Positions 25,249-33,603 of a stretch of DNA of 64,000 nt are shown here, piece by piece; the first letter of the stretch is position 1, and each line of letters begins with the position of its first letter. The DNA comes from Xanthomonas vasicola (GTDB taxonomy: Bacteria; Pseudomonadota; Gammaproteobacteria; Xanthomonadales; Xanthomonadaceae). Location: positions 124,001 through 188,000 of the forward strand of contig NZ_JSBW02000096.1 in NCBI RefSeq assembly GCF_000772705.2, in the 5' to 3' direction. The notes beneath the pieces are model-generated. The model made no database searches. It was not told the origin of the DNA and was given only the letters and a program-made list of their open reading frames with translations. A program made the position numbers and the translations under genes.

Positions 25249-26283
25249 ATGGGCATCCGCATTCACCACCTGCGCAAGCAGTTCGAAAGCTTCACCGCAC
25301 TGGACGACATCAGTCTGGAAGTGCGGCAGGGCGAGTTGCTGGCGCTGCTTGGGCCCTCCGGCTCGGGCAAGACCACGCTGTTGCGGATCATGGCCGGGCT
25401 GGAGCATGCCGATGGCGGGCAGGTGCTGTTCGGCGATGAAGATGCCACCCGCATGAGTGTGCAATCGCGCCGGGTTGGCTTCGTGTTCCAGCACTACGCG
25501 TTGTTCAAGCATATGGACGTTTTCGAGAACATCGCGTTCGGTTTGCGCGTACGCCGTGGCAATGAGCGTTGGGCCGAGGCGCGCATTCGCGCACGCGTGG
25601 AAGAACTGCTGGCGCTGGTGCAACTGCAGGGTCTGGAACAGCGTTATCCCACTCAGCTCTCCGGCGGCCAACGGCAGCGCGTGGCGTTGGCGCGTGCGCT
25701 GGCAATCGAGCCGCGCGTGCTGCTGTTGGACGAGCCGTTCGGTGCGCTCGACGCCCAGGTCCGGCGCGATCTGCGGCGCTGGTTGCGCGCGTTGCACGAG
25801 CGCACCGGGCTGACCACGGTGTTCGTCACGCATGATCAGGAGGAGGCCTTGGAGCTGGCCGATCGGGTCGCCATCCTCAATCATGGCCGCATCGAACAGT
25901 TGGATACGCCGGCGGTGATCTACGATCGCCCTGCGTCGCCCTTCGTTTACTCTTTTGTGGGCGCGGTGAACCGCATTCCCGGCGTGCTGGCGCAGGGCCA
26001 GATCGACGTGGCCGGGCACGCGCTGCCTGCCAACGACAGCGGTCTGGTTGCCGGTCCGGTCGATGTCTACGTACGGCCGGAGGACCTGGTGCCGGATCCG
26101 GCAGGGTGGCCGGCGACAGTGGAGTGGGCCCAGCGCAGCGGTGGGCGATTGCGCTTGCGCGCCACGTTGCAGCCGGCCGGCAACGAGGTCGAGGTCGAAC
26201 TGCCGGCTTCGGCAGGCGGCTACCAGCCGGGCGAGCCGCTGCGCCTGGCTGCGCGCCACTACGGCGTGTTCCCCGCCAACTGA
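25249..26283 (+). CDS. cysA: Sulfate/thiosulfate ABC transporter ATP-binding protein CysA
   Basis: Hydrolyses ATP to drive sulfate uptake. 344 residues: Walker [10 protein letters not shown] (near residue 36), Q-loop [20 protein letters not shown], signature LSGGQRQR, Walker [13 protein letters not shown], switch VTHDQEEA, and a C-terminal TOBE-like domain ([12 protein letters not shown]). GTG at 25243 is also in frame, but the ATG at 25249 begins at the family's normal position. Last gene of the operon; no cysP or sulfite-reductase genes are present here. Confidence 0.96.
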   Translation: MGIRIHHLRKQFESFTALDDISLEVRQGELLALLGPSGSGKTTLLRIMAGLEHADGGQVLFGDEDATRMSVQSRRVGFVFQHYALFKHMDVFENIAFGLRVRRGNERWAEARIRARVEELLALVQLQGLEQRYPTQLSGGQRQRVALARALAIEPRVLLLDEPFGALDAQVRRDLRRWLRALHERTGLTTVFVTHDQEEALELADRVAILNHGRIEQLDTPAVIYDRPASPFVYSFVGAVNRIPGVLAQGQIDVAGHALPANDSGLVAGPVDVYVRPEDLVPDPAGWPATVEWAQRSGGRLRLRATLQPAGNEVEVELPASAGGYQPGEPLRLAARHYGVFPAN

Positions 26284-26612
26284 CGACCACCGCCCGGGCC
26301 CAGCAGCGCGGCCAGGCATCGTACGGTTTGCAGACCGCATGACGTGGAGCTCAGCCTTGGGTTTGCTTCGTTTTCTCCCGACACCGTGTGGGGGAACGGG
26401 CATCTTTGTGTGCGCCCTGTCTCAAGAAGAGCCCGCCTGAGTCGATTACGTGGCCAGTGACACACCAAGCGGATCCGTGGAGAGCTGCGCGGATGTGCGC
26501 TGTGTCAAGCGAGCGAAATAGCGATGTTGCACTGCAGGGACGACTGAATTAAGAAGTCATGGCAGGCCTCGCTTCGCGCAATCCGACCGCCCTTCGTTTT
26601 TGGAGATGCCCT
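26284..26612. other. Intergenic stretch between cysA and the TorF-like gene
   Basis: Contains no convincing gene. A TGGAGA ribosome site lies just ahead of the ATG at 26613. No clear terminator for the cys operon was found. Confidence 0.45.
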
Positions 26613-27323
26613 ATGAAGCTGTTTTCGCCTATGTGCTGTGCCCTTTTGTTGAGCAGCGTCGCCCCGCTCGCGTACGCAGAGGAAGCAAGCACCGCCTCGC
26701 CGTTGTCCGGTACCTTCGCTGTCACCAGCGACTACGTGTTCCGCGGCATTTCCCAGACCAATGGCGATCCCGCATTTCAGGCCGGGCTGACCTATAAGCA
26801 CCCCTCTGGCTTCTACGTGGCTGCTTGGACATCCAACGTTGATCCCGGCGCGGGAGATCCGGACTGGGAAGTGGATGGAACGGTTGGCTATGGCGTCGAA
26901 CTGGGCAAGCAGTGGGACCTCGATGTCGCCCTCACCCGCTACAACTATCCGGGGGCGGGCGAGACGAACTACAACGAACTGGTCACCAAGACGACATTCC
27001 TGAAAACCTACAGCCTGACCGTCGGGTACACCAACGATCTGTACGGCAGCAAGACCGACGGCTATTACTACGCGCTGGACGCAGTGTGGCCGCTGCCGCA
27101 CAAGTTCAGCGTCGGAGCACACGTCGGGCACACCATCTACACCTCGGCATTGAGGCAGGTAGATCACGATTACAACGATTATGCGATCACCGTCGGCAAG
27201 AGTTTCGGCCCGCTTGCGTTGAGCGTCGGCTACTACGACACCAGCGAGCCTGCCGAATTCGGGTTCGGTCGTCCCAATACCGAAGGCCGGACCGTCGCCA
27301 CCGCCACGGTGACGTGGCCATGA
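26613..27323 (+). CDS. TorF-family putative porin
   Basis: 236 residues with a signal peptide ending APLAYAEEA and then an amphipathic barrel-like sequence: SGTFAVTSDYVFRGISQTNG at the start is the family hallmark, with alternating hydrophobic/aromatic strands and a C-terminal strand ending VATATVTWP. These proteins (Gcw_chp/TorF family) are outer-membrane proteins of uncertain substrate. The ATG at 26613 starts the signal peptide; earlier in-frame codons are not plausible. Convergent with tdh across a shared terminator. Confidence 0.85.
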   Translation: MKLFSPMCCALLLSSVAPLAYAEEASTASPLSGTFAVTSDYVFRGISQTNGDPAFQAGLTYKHPSGFYVAAWTSNVDPGAGDPDWEVDGTVGYGVELGKQWDLDVALTRYNYPGAGETNYNELVTKTTFLKTYSLTVGYTNDLYGSKTDGYYYALDAVWPLPHKFSVGAHVGHTIYTSALRQVDHDYNDYAITVGKSFGPLALSVGYYDTSEPAEFGFGRPNTEGRTVATATVTWP

Positions 27324-27345
27324 CACGACCACGCTGAGCGGACCG

Positions 27346-27373
27346 GCAAAAGGCGCCTGGCGGCGCCTTTTGC
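27346..27373 (+). terminator. Bidirectional terminator between the TorF-like gene and tdh
   Basis: A perfect 12-base-pair stem, 27346-27357 with 27362-27373, with AAAA and TTTT in the arms. It lies between two genes converging on it. Confidence 0.85.
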
Positions 27374-27398
27374 GTTTGCGTTTCGATCTGCGCTTGGA

Positions 27399-28421
27399 TC
27401 AGTTCCAGCTGAGCACGACCTTGCCGGCCTTGCCCTGTTCCATCAGGTCGAAACCTTTCTGGAAATCGTCGATCGGCAGCTGATGGGTTAGCACCTTGTG
27501 CAGCGGAAAACCCGACAGCACCAGCTGCGTCATCTTGTACCAGGTCTCATACATCTTGCGGCCGTAGATACCTTGCACGGTCAGGCCCTTGAAGATGATC
27601 TTGTCCCAGTCGCAACCGGCACCGCGCGGTATGATGCCGAGCATCGCAATCTTGCCGCCGTGGTACATGCAATCGAGCATGTCGTTGAACGCGCGCGGGT
27701 TGCCGCTCATTTCCAGGCCTACGTCGAAGCCTTCCATGTGCAGGTCGGCCATGACGTCCTTGAGCGAGGTCTTGGAGACATTGACCACGCGCGTGGCGCC
27801 CATGTCGGCCGCCAGCTTGAGACGGAAATCGTTGACGTCGGTGACCACCACATTGCGCGCACCGATGTGCTTGCAGATGCCGGCGGCAATGATCCCGATC
27901 GGGCCGGCACCGGTGATCAGCACATCTTCGCCGATGACGTCAAATTCCAGCGCGCAGTGCGCGGCATTGCCGTAGGGGTCGAAGAACGCGGCCAGCTCGG
28001 AGGGAATCTGGTCCGGGATCGGCCACAGGTTGCTGGCCGGCATCAGCATGTATTCGGCGAAGGCACCATTGACGTTGACGCCGATGCCCACCGTGTTGGG
28101 GCACAGGTGCGGGCGGCCGCCGCGGCAGTTGCGGCAGTGGCCGCACACGATATGGCCTTCGGCCGACACGCGCTGGCCAACCTGGTAACCGGTCACCGCC
28201 GAACCGAGCTCGGCCACGCGACCGACGAACTCATGGCCAATGGTCAGACCGGGCTTGATGGTGCGCTGGCTCCACTCATCCCACAGGTAGATGTGCAGAT
28301 CGGTGCCGCAAATGGCGGTCTTTTCCAGCTTGATCAGCACATCGTTGGGGCCGGGCGTCGGCACGGGCACCTGTTCCAGCCAGATGCCTTTGTTCGCTTC
28401 GCGCTTGACCAGCGCCTTCAT
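27399..28421 (-). CDS. tdh: L-threonine 3-dehydrogenase
   Basis: Zinc enzyme oxidising threonine to 2-amino-3-ketobutyrate with NAD, which Kbl then cleaves to glycine. 340 residues from the ATG at 28421: catalytic-zinc Cys in [25 protein letters not shown], the structural-zinc cysteines in [19 protein letters not shown], and the nucleotide loop [15 protein letters not shown] second in-frame ATG at 28433 adds four residues. Located 5 kb from kbl rather than adjacent to it as in E. coli. Confidence 0.95.
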   Translation of the reverse strand: MKALVKREANKGIWLEQVPVPTPGPNDVLIKLEKTAICGTDLHIYLWDEWSQRTIKPGLTIGHEFVGRVAELGSAVTGYQVGQRVSAEGHIVCGHCRNCRGGRPHLCPNTVGIGVNVNGAFAEYMLMPASNLWPIPDQIPSELAAFFDPYGNAAHCALEFDVIGEDVLITGAGPIGIIAAGICKHIGARNVVVTDVNDFRLKLAADMGATRVVNVSKTSLKDVMADLHMEGFDVGLEMSGNPRAFNDMLDCMYHGGKIAMLGIIPRGAGCDWDKIIFKGLTVQGIYGRKMYETWYKMTQLVLSGFPLHKVLTHQLPIDDFQKGFDLMEQGKAGKVVLSWN

Positions 28422-28831
28422 CGTCTGCGCCATCTGGCGGAACCTGCTGAGTGAAAGTAAGGCGGCGATTATAGGCGTCGGGGCCTGTATGCCATGCGGC
28501 GGTGCGGGAAGGAGCTTTATCGAGCGGCTGAGGTCCGCCGGGAGGGTGGGCTAGGGGAGTTCCTTCTCCATTCCGGACACGGTGCCGCGTAGCGCCGGGA
28601 GAGGTCGGCGCTACGCGGTATGTTGCCGCCTAAGATGGCAAGCGCGTCGCCACGCATTGCCAAGGTGAATCATCGGCCTCACCCAATCGACCTCAGCTTC
28701 GTGCCGCGGTCCTATCCGGTCCGGGGTGCGTTGCGGCACAGACGCTTCTGGGCAAGCACGCCAGTGGCGCGCTTGCTGTGCCTTTTCGCCCCCACGTGAG
28801 AAGGGGCAATTGCGGAGCAGTCAGGCGCTGC
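28422..28831. other. Intergenic stretch with hairpins
   Basis: About 410 bases without a gene. It contains a perfect 12-base-pair hairpin at 28586-28619 (arms CCGCGTAGCGCC and its complement) and, near 28785-28810, a weaker CCCC/GAAGGGG palindrome resembling the CCTTCTCCC...GGGAGAAGG repeat at 46838-46880. Confidence 0.5.
28586..28619. repeat. Palindromic repeat, 12-base-pair stem
   Basis: CCGCGTAGCGCC at 28586-28597 pairs perfectly with 28608-28619 across a ten-base loop. It has no T-run, so it is not a classical terminator; it looks like a palindromic intergenic repeat. Confidence 0.7.
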
Positions 28832-31165
28832 TTAGAACTTCACATCCAGACTCAAGAAATACTGCCGCGGCGCGCCCACCACCATGGTCTGGTTGTAGCC
28901 GTCCGGATCGGAGGCGACATAGCCGTTGGTGCCGGTGCTGGCGAAGTAGCGTTTGTCGGTAAGGTTGGTGACGTTGAGCGCCAGCGCCACATCCGCCACA
29001 CCGCCAACACGGCCGAAGTCGTAACGCGCGCCGGCATTGAACAGCCAGTACGACGGCACCTGCGAGTCGTTGAGGAAGGTGATGTAGCGCTTGTCCACGT
29101 ACTTGCCGTCCAGATCCAGAAGCAGGTTGCCGATCTGGTAGCTGGCGCTGGAAGAGAACATCAACGCCGGGATGCCGACCACATCCTTGCCGGACGTCGC
29201 AACCACACCGTTGTTGAGGTAATCGTCCTGGTAACGCGAGCGGTTCCACGAGAGCGAATTCAACCAGCTCACGCCTTCGGTCGGCCGCCACATCAGTGCC
29301 AGATCCGCACCGGCGCTATGCACCGCGCCGACGTTGCTGAGGATCGAGGCGCAGGTCTGCACCGCGGTGCACGGCGAGGTGGTCAACAGACGGTTGGAGA
29401 ACTTGGTGAAGTAGGCATCGGCCGACAGCTGGAACTGCGCGTCCTGCACGCGATAGCCCACCTGCACGGTCTGCGATTCTTCCGGCTCCAGCGTGGCGCG
29501 GCTGCGGTCGAAGGCGGCCTGCGAGGTGGCGAATGGGGTGAAACCGAAGGCGGCGATGTTCTTGCTGTAGGACGCGTAGAGGTCCTGGCGCTCGTCGAGT
29601 TTGTAATTCACGCCCACCTGCGGCAGGAAATTATCTTCGGCGCGGATGCGGCCTTGTGCCAGTGCGGTGGTCGGTACCAGCGATTGCGCGCGCGTGGTGG
29701 TGCTGAGCGCCTTTGCACCGTAATTCAGCGTCAGGCGGTCGTCGAGCAGGTGCACGGTGTCCTGCAGGTACAGCATGCGTGTCTGCGTGGTGTAGCGCTG
29801 CAGGAAGTCGCGGCGGAACGGGGTCTGTGCTTCGTACACGTTGTACAGCGAGGTGTAGCCCTCGTTGCCGAGCGCGAAGTAATTGCGGCCCTGCGAGGTA
29901 CGCGCGTTTTCTGCCCATGCGCCCACTTCCAGATCGTGATTGCCCCACGACCATTTCAATGCGCTGGTACCGCCGAAGCGATCCAGGCCGTAGTCGGTGG
30001 TGCGCATCGACAGCGGCATCTGCGCGGAGGTGGGCACATACGGTGTCACCCATTGGCCTTCGCCACGATTGCCGTGGTAATAGCCGCTGGCATCGAGCGT
30101 GGCACCGCCGAACACGAACGTGCCCGACAGGCCTGCCAGGTTGTCGCGACGCAGGCCGCCGCCGGCGTAATAGCTGGCATCGAGCCAGCTGTAGTCGCTG
30201 GGCAGGCCGGCCAGCGATTGCGGGTAGCCGTTGGCCACGCCGCTGGTGGCCCCGGTGTTCTGATACGCGCGTGCCATCTGCACGGCGGTGGCCCAATCCG
30301 GCTGCAGGTAATCGTAGTCCCAGCCGAGCGCGCGCTGGCTGGTCAACGACAGATCCATGTAGTCGTATTCCTTGCGCCGCGAGGTATCGACGAACAGGCT
30401 CAGGCGGTTGCCGTCGCCCCACTGGTACACCGTCTTGAGATTGGCCTGTTCGGATGTCTGATCGCCATAGCCCTTCCATTTGTCGGTGCTGGCATTGGCA
30501 TACGACAGATACGCCGACAACCCATCGCGATCACCGGTGTCGGCGCGCACGAAGGTGCGGCGCGTTGCATCGCTGCCCACCGTCTGCACCAACCGTGCGC
30601 CAGGCGTGGTCTGCGGGTCGGCCGAGTAGAACTGCATGGTGCCGCCGAGATTGGTGTTGGACGCAGTGCCTAGTGCACCGGCGCCCTGCGCAATTTCCAC
30701 CGAACCGAGGTTTTCCGAAATGATGGCGCGCGTGATGTGCAGGCCATTGGTCACGCCATAGCTCATGTTGCCCAGTGGAATGCCATCGAGCGTGTAACCC
30801 AGGCGGCTTTGGTCGAAGCCATGCAGGGTCACCTGCGTGGACCATTCGTAGGTGCCGAATGGATCGGCGGACTGGAACTGCACGCCGGGCAGTTTTTCCA
30901 CTGCCTTGAATGCGCTGCTGCCGGGCGTCAGCTGCTCGATGTCCTGCTGGCTGATGCGTTGCACCTGGCGCGTGCTGCCTTGCGACACCACATTGATTGC
31001 ATCCAGTTGCGTTGCATTGGCGGCGTCGGCCACAGGTGTCGCTGCCTCCGCTGCCGGAGCAACGGCAACCGGCTCAGCCGGCGACGCGGCCTGCGAAATG
31101 ACGGGAAGCAGCGTTGCCAGGGCAAGCGCCAGCGGTGTGACATGAAAGCGACGAGCGGAAGTCAT
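28832..31165 (-). CDS. TonB-dependent receptor, possibly Pho-controlled
   Basis: Outer-membrane importer of about 777 residues. Signal peptide from the ATG at 31165 (MTSARRFHVTPLALALATLL...SQAAS), plug domain with VNVVSQ-like TonB region (LDAINVVSQGS), LPGVQFQSADPFG and LDGIPLGNMSYG, then a long barrel ending in the expected terminal Phe (QYFLSLDVKF). Unlike siderophore receptors it stands next to a secreted phospholipase C, and the 196-base gap between the two divergent genes holds a Pho-box-like repeat. I infer uptake of a phosphorus-containing product, but the ligand is not shown by the sequence. Confidence 0.9.
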   Translation of the reverse strand: MTSARRFHVTPLALALATLLPVISQAASPAEPVAVAPAAEAATPVADAANATQLDAINVVSQGSTRQVQRISQQDIEQLTPGSSAFKAVEKLPGVQFQSADPFGTYEWSTQVTLHGFDQSRLGYTLDGIPLGNMSYGVTNGLHITRAIISENLGSVEIAQGAGALGTASNTNLGGTMQFYSADPQTTPGARLVQTVGSDATRRTFVRADTGDRDGLSAYLSYANASTDKWKGYGDQTSEQANLKTVYQWGDGNRLSLFVDTSRRKEYDYMDLSLTSQRALGWDYDYLQPDWATAVQMARAYQNTGATSGVANGYPQSLAGLPSDYSWLDASYYAGGGLRRDNLAGLSGTFVFGGATLDASGYYHGNRGEGQWVTPYVPTSAQMPLSMRTTDYGLDRFGGTSALKWSWGNHDLEVGAWAENARTSQGRNYFALGNEGYTSLYNVYEAQTPFRRDFLQRYTTQTRMLYLQDTVHLLDDRLTLNYGAKALSTTTRAQSLVPTTALAQGRIRAEDNFLPQVGVNYKLDERQDLYASYSKNIAAFGFTPFATSQAAFDRSRATLEPEESQTVQVGYRVQDAQFQLSADAYFTKFSNRLLTTSPCTAVQTCASILSNVGAVHSAGADLALMWRPTEGVSWLNSLSWNRSRYQDDYLNNGVVATSGKDVVGIPALMFSSSASYQIGNLLLDLDGKYVDKRYITFLNDSQVPSYWLFNAGARYDFGRVGGVADVALALNVTNLTDKRYFASTGTNGYVASDPDGYNQTMVVGAPRQYFLSLDVKF

Positions 31166-31267
31166 GGGGGAGTCCTGTTCGGCCACGGCTGAGGGCGGAC
31201 GCACGGTGCAAAGCCGGCGTTTCGCGACGCAGGGTGTCAACGGCTCATGAAACATTGATGACGGTCG

Positions 31268-31286
31268 CTGTCGCAAAACTGTCGCG
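31268..31286. promoter_or_regulatory. Pho-box-like direct repeat between the receptor and phospholipase genes
   Basis: CTGTCGCAAAACTGTCGCG: two CTGTCGC heptamers at an 11-base spacing separated by AAAA, close to the PhoB consensus of two CTGTCAT units 11 bases apart with an A/T-rich spacer. It lies 76 bases ahead of the phospholipase start and 103 bases ahead of the receptor start on the other strand. Each half departs from the consensus at the last two positions (GC for AT). Confidence 0.6.
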
Positions 31287-31361
31287 CTCGCCCGCTATAC
31301 GTGTCGTGTCCAGCCGCGCTGCGCGGTGAAAAAAGCGTCACTTTTTGCAGGTTCTGCCGCC

Positions 31362-33443
31362 ATGACCTCTTCCTCTTCGCGTCGCGATTTTCTCAAGCGC
31401 GTCGCTGCGCTCACTGCTGCCGGCGCCTTGCCGTCTTCGATCGGTCGTGCGCTCGCGCTGCCGGCCAACGCGCGGACCGGCACGTTGCGCGATCTCGAAC
31501 ATGTGGTGATCCTGATGCAGGAAAACCGCTCGTTCGATCATTATTTCGGCGCGCTACGTGGCGTGCGTGGCTTTGGCGATCCGCGCGCGCTGCAACTGCG
31601 CGATGGCCATCCGGTATGGAGTCAACCCACGTCCGATGGACGACGCTTGCTGCCGTTCGCGTTCGATTCGCAACATACCTGCGCGCCGTTGATCAAGAGC
31701 CTGGATCATTCCTGGAAGGCCGGTCACGGGCAGGACCCGGCACGCTGGGCCGAATACGATGCGTGGGTGCCGTACAAGGGGGAATTGACGATGGGATACT
31801 TCCAGCGTCACGACATCCCGTACTACCACGCGCTGGCCGACGCGTTCACCATCTGCGACGGCTATTACTGCTCGCTGCACGGGCCGACCAATCCCAACCG
31901 CATGTATCTGTTCACCGGTACCAGCGGCCCAAGCGTGGGCAACGTCGGCGCGCAGGCGGTGACCAATGCTGACGATGGCAACTGGACCGCCGACATGGCG
32001 CGCGACAAGCTCGGCTACGCAGCACTGCAGTGGACCACGTACGCGCAGCGTTTGCAGGCTGCCGGCGTGGACTGGCGCGTGTATCAGGAATACGACAACT
32101 TCGGCTGCAACTCGCTGGCGTACTTCTCGCACTACCGCGATCTACGCACCGACGACGAACGGTACCGGCGTGCACGTGCATGCGTGCCCGGGTCCACCGC
32201 GGACAATGCCGCCACCACCCAGGCCGAGCATCTGGTCGCCGCGATCGCTGCCGATGTGCAGGCCAATCGCCTGCCGCAGGTGTCGTGGGTCATCCCGCCC
32301 ACCGCGTACTGCGAACATCCCGAAGCGCCGCCTGCCTATGGCGAGTCGCTGGTGGCGCGTCTGATCGATGCGCTCACCGCCAATCCCGAGGTGTGGGCCA
32401 AGACGGCGCTGATCATCAATTACGACGAGAACGACGGCTTCTTCGATCACGTGCCCGCGCCGTTGCCGGCAGTGGACGCACGCATGGGGCGCAGCAATGT
32501 CGACACGCGTGGCGAGGTCTACGACGGCGTGCCGATCGGCCTGGGCATTCGCGTGCCGATGCTGGTGATCTCGCCGTGGACGCGTGGTGGCTGGGTCGAC
32601 TCGCAGGTGTTCGATCACACCTCGGTGCTGCGTCTGCTTGAACGCCGCTTCGGCGTGGCCGAGCCGAACATCAGCCCATGGCGGCGTGCGGTCAGCGGCG
32701 ATCTCACCAGCGTGTTCGACTTCCGCAAACCGGACGATTCGGCGTTGAGTGCGTTGCCGTCGGTCGACGACTATCGCGCACGCACGGCAGCTGTGCGCGA
32801 TAAACCGCTGCCTGTTCCACCGACCGCCGCAACGATGCCGAAACAGGAGCCAGGACAACGACCGGCGCGTGCATTGCCCTACGCATTGCAAGTGCACGCA
32901 CGCGTGCACGACGCAACAGGCGTGCAGCTGCAGTTCGTCAATGGCGGCGCGGCTGCAGCGGCGTTTAACGTTTACAGCAGCGCTGCCAGCGGCGGCCCGT
33001 GGTACTACACGGTGCTACCCGGCACGCAGCTGGATGATGTGCCGGTCGGGGCAACTTATAACGGTGCGTACGCCTTGCGCGTGCATGGACCAAATGGTTT
33101 CCTGCGCGAATTCGCTGGCGAGGTTTCACCGACCTCCACGCCATCGGCAGCACCGTGGGTGGACGCGCGGCAGGATGGCGACGCGTTGGTGCTGGAAATC
33201 GGCAATGCGGGGCAGCGCGCATGCACCCTGCAGCTGCGTGCGCTGGACTATGCAGATCCAACCTCGCGCACGTTGCAACTGGCTGCAGGTCAGCGCGCGA
33301 CCATTCGCCTGGCGCTCGCGGCCAGCGATCACTGGTACGACCTTGTGGTCGAGCAACCGGGTAGCGCTTTCCGTCGCCGGCTGGCCGGGCATCTGGAAAC
33401 CGGCAGGCCCAGCCGTAGCGACCCCGCGTTCGGCCGCGTCTAA
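31362..33443 (+). CDS. Phospholipase C, phosphocholine-preferring type, Tat-exported
   Basis: Hydrolyses phospholipid head groups; related to PlcN/PlcH. 693 residues. The N-terminus MTSSSSRRDFLKRVAALTAA is a twin-arginine signal (SRRDFLK). The phosphoesterase domain begins with HVVILMQENRSFDHYFGAL and contains LDHSWKAGHGQ, PTNPNRMYLFTG, SWVIPP, NYDENDGFFDHVPAP and the VPMLVISPWTRGGWV block; two C-terminal beta-domains typical of bacterial PLCs follow (from about residue 510). The ATG at 31362 is the Tat start; the GTG at 31326 would place extra residues in front. Plausibly phosphate-starvation-induced given the Pho-box-like site. Confidence 0.92.
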   Translation: MTSSSSRRDFLKRVAALTAAGALPSSIGRALALPANARTGTLRDLEHVVILMQENRSFDHYFGALRGVRGFGDPRALQLRDGHPVWSQPTSDGRRLLPFAFDSQHTCAPLIKSLDHSWKAGHGQDPARWAEYDAWVPYKGELTMGYFQRHDIPYYHALADAFTICDGYYCSLHGPTNPNRMYLFTGTSGPSVGNVGAQAVTNADDGNWTADMARDKLGYAALQWTTYAQRLQAAGVDWRVYQEYDNFGCNSLAYFSHYRDLRTDDERYRRARACVPGSTADNAATTQAEHLVAAIAADVQANRLPQVSWVIPPTAYCEHPEAPPAYGESLVARLIDALTANPEVWAKTALIINYDENDGFFDHVPAPLPAVDARMGRSNVDTRGEVYDGVPIGLGIRVPMLVISPWTRGGWVDSQVFDHTSVLRLLERRFGVAEPNISPWRRAVSGDLTSVFDFRKPDDSALSALPSVDDYRARTAAVRDKPLPVPPTAATMPKQEPGQRPARALPYALQVHARVHDATGVQLQFVNGGAAAAAFNVYSSAASGGPWYYTVLPGTQLDDVPVGATYNGAYALRVHGPNGFLREFAGEVSPTSTPSAAPWVDARQDGDALVLEIGNAGQRACTLQLRALDYADPTSRTLQLAAGQRATIRLALAASDHWYDLVVEQPGSAFRRRLAGHLETGRPSRSDPAFGRV

Positions 33444-33603
33444 GCCGACGCTCGCCCGGTACGCTGCAGGCCGGTCAGCTGGCGCGTACTGCGCGGCCCG
33501 AATACCTGCAGGTCGACAGGGGCGCGCAAACCCTGCCATCAGTCATGAAGTGCGCCGCAGATACGAGAGTTAGACTGTAACGAAAATGACTCTGGGGCTG
33601 TCG

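Noticed and set aside
28778-30673. 631-codon open frame on the + strand
   Set aside because: Antisense of the TonB-dependent receptor; no domain seen.
33570-33603. Possible Pho box before the S46 peptidase (CTGTAACGAAAATGACTC)
   Set aside because: Only the first half matches; the second half lacks the repeat, unlike the site at 31268.
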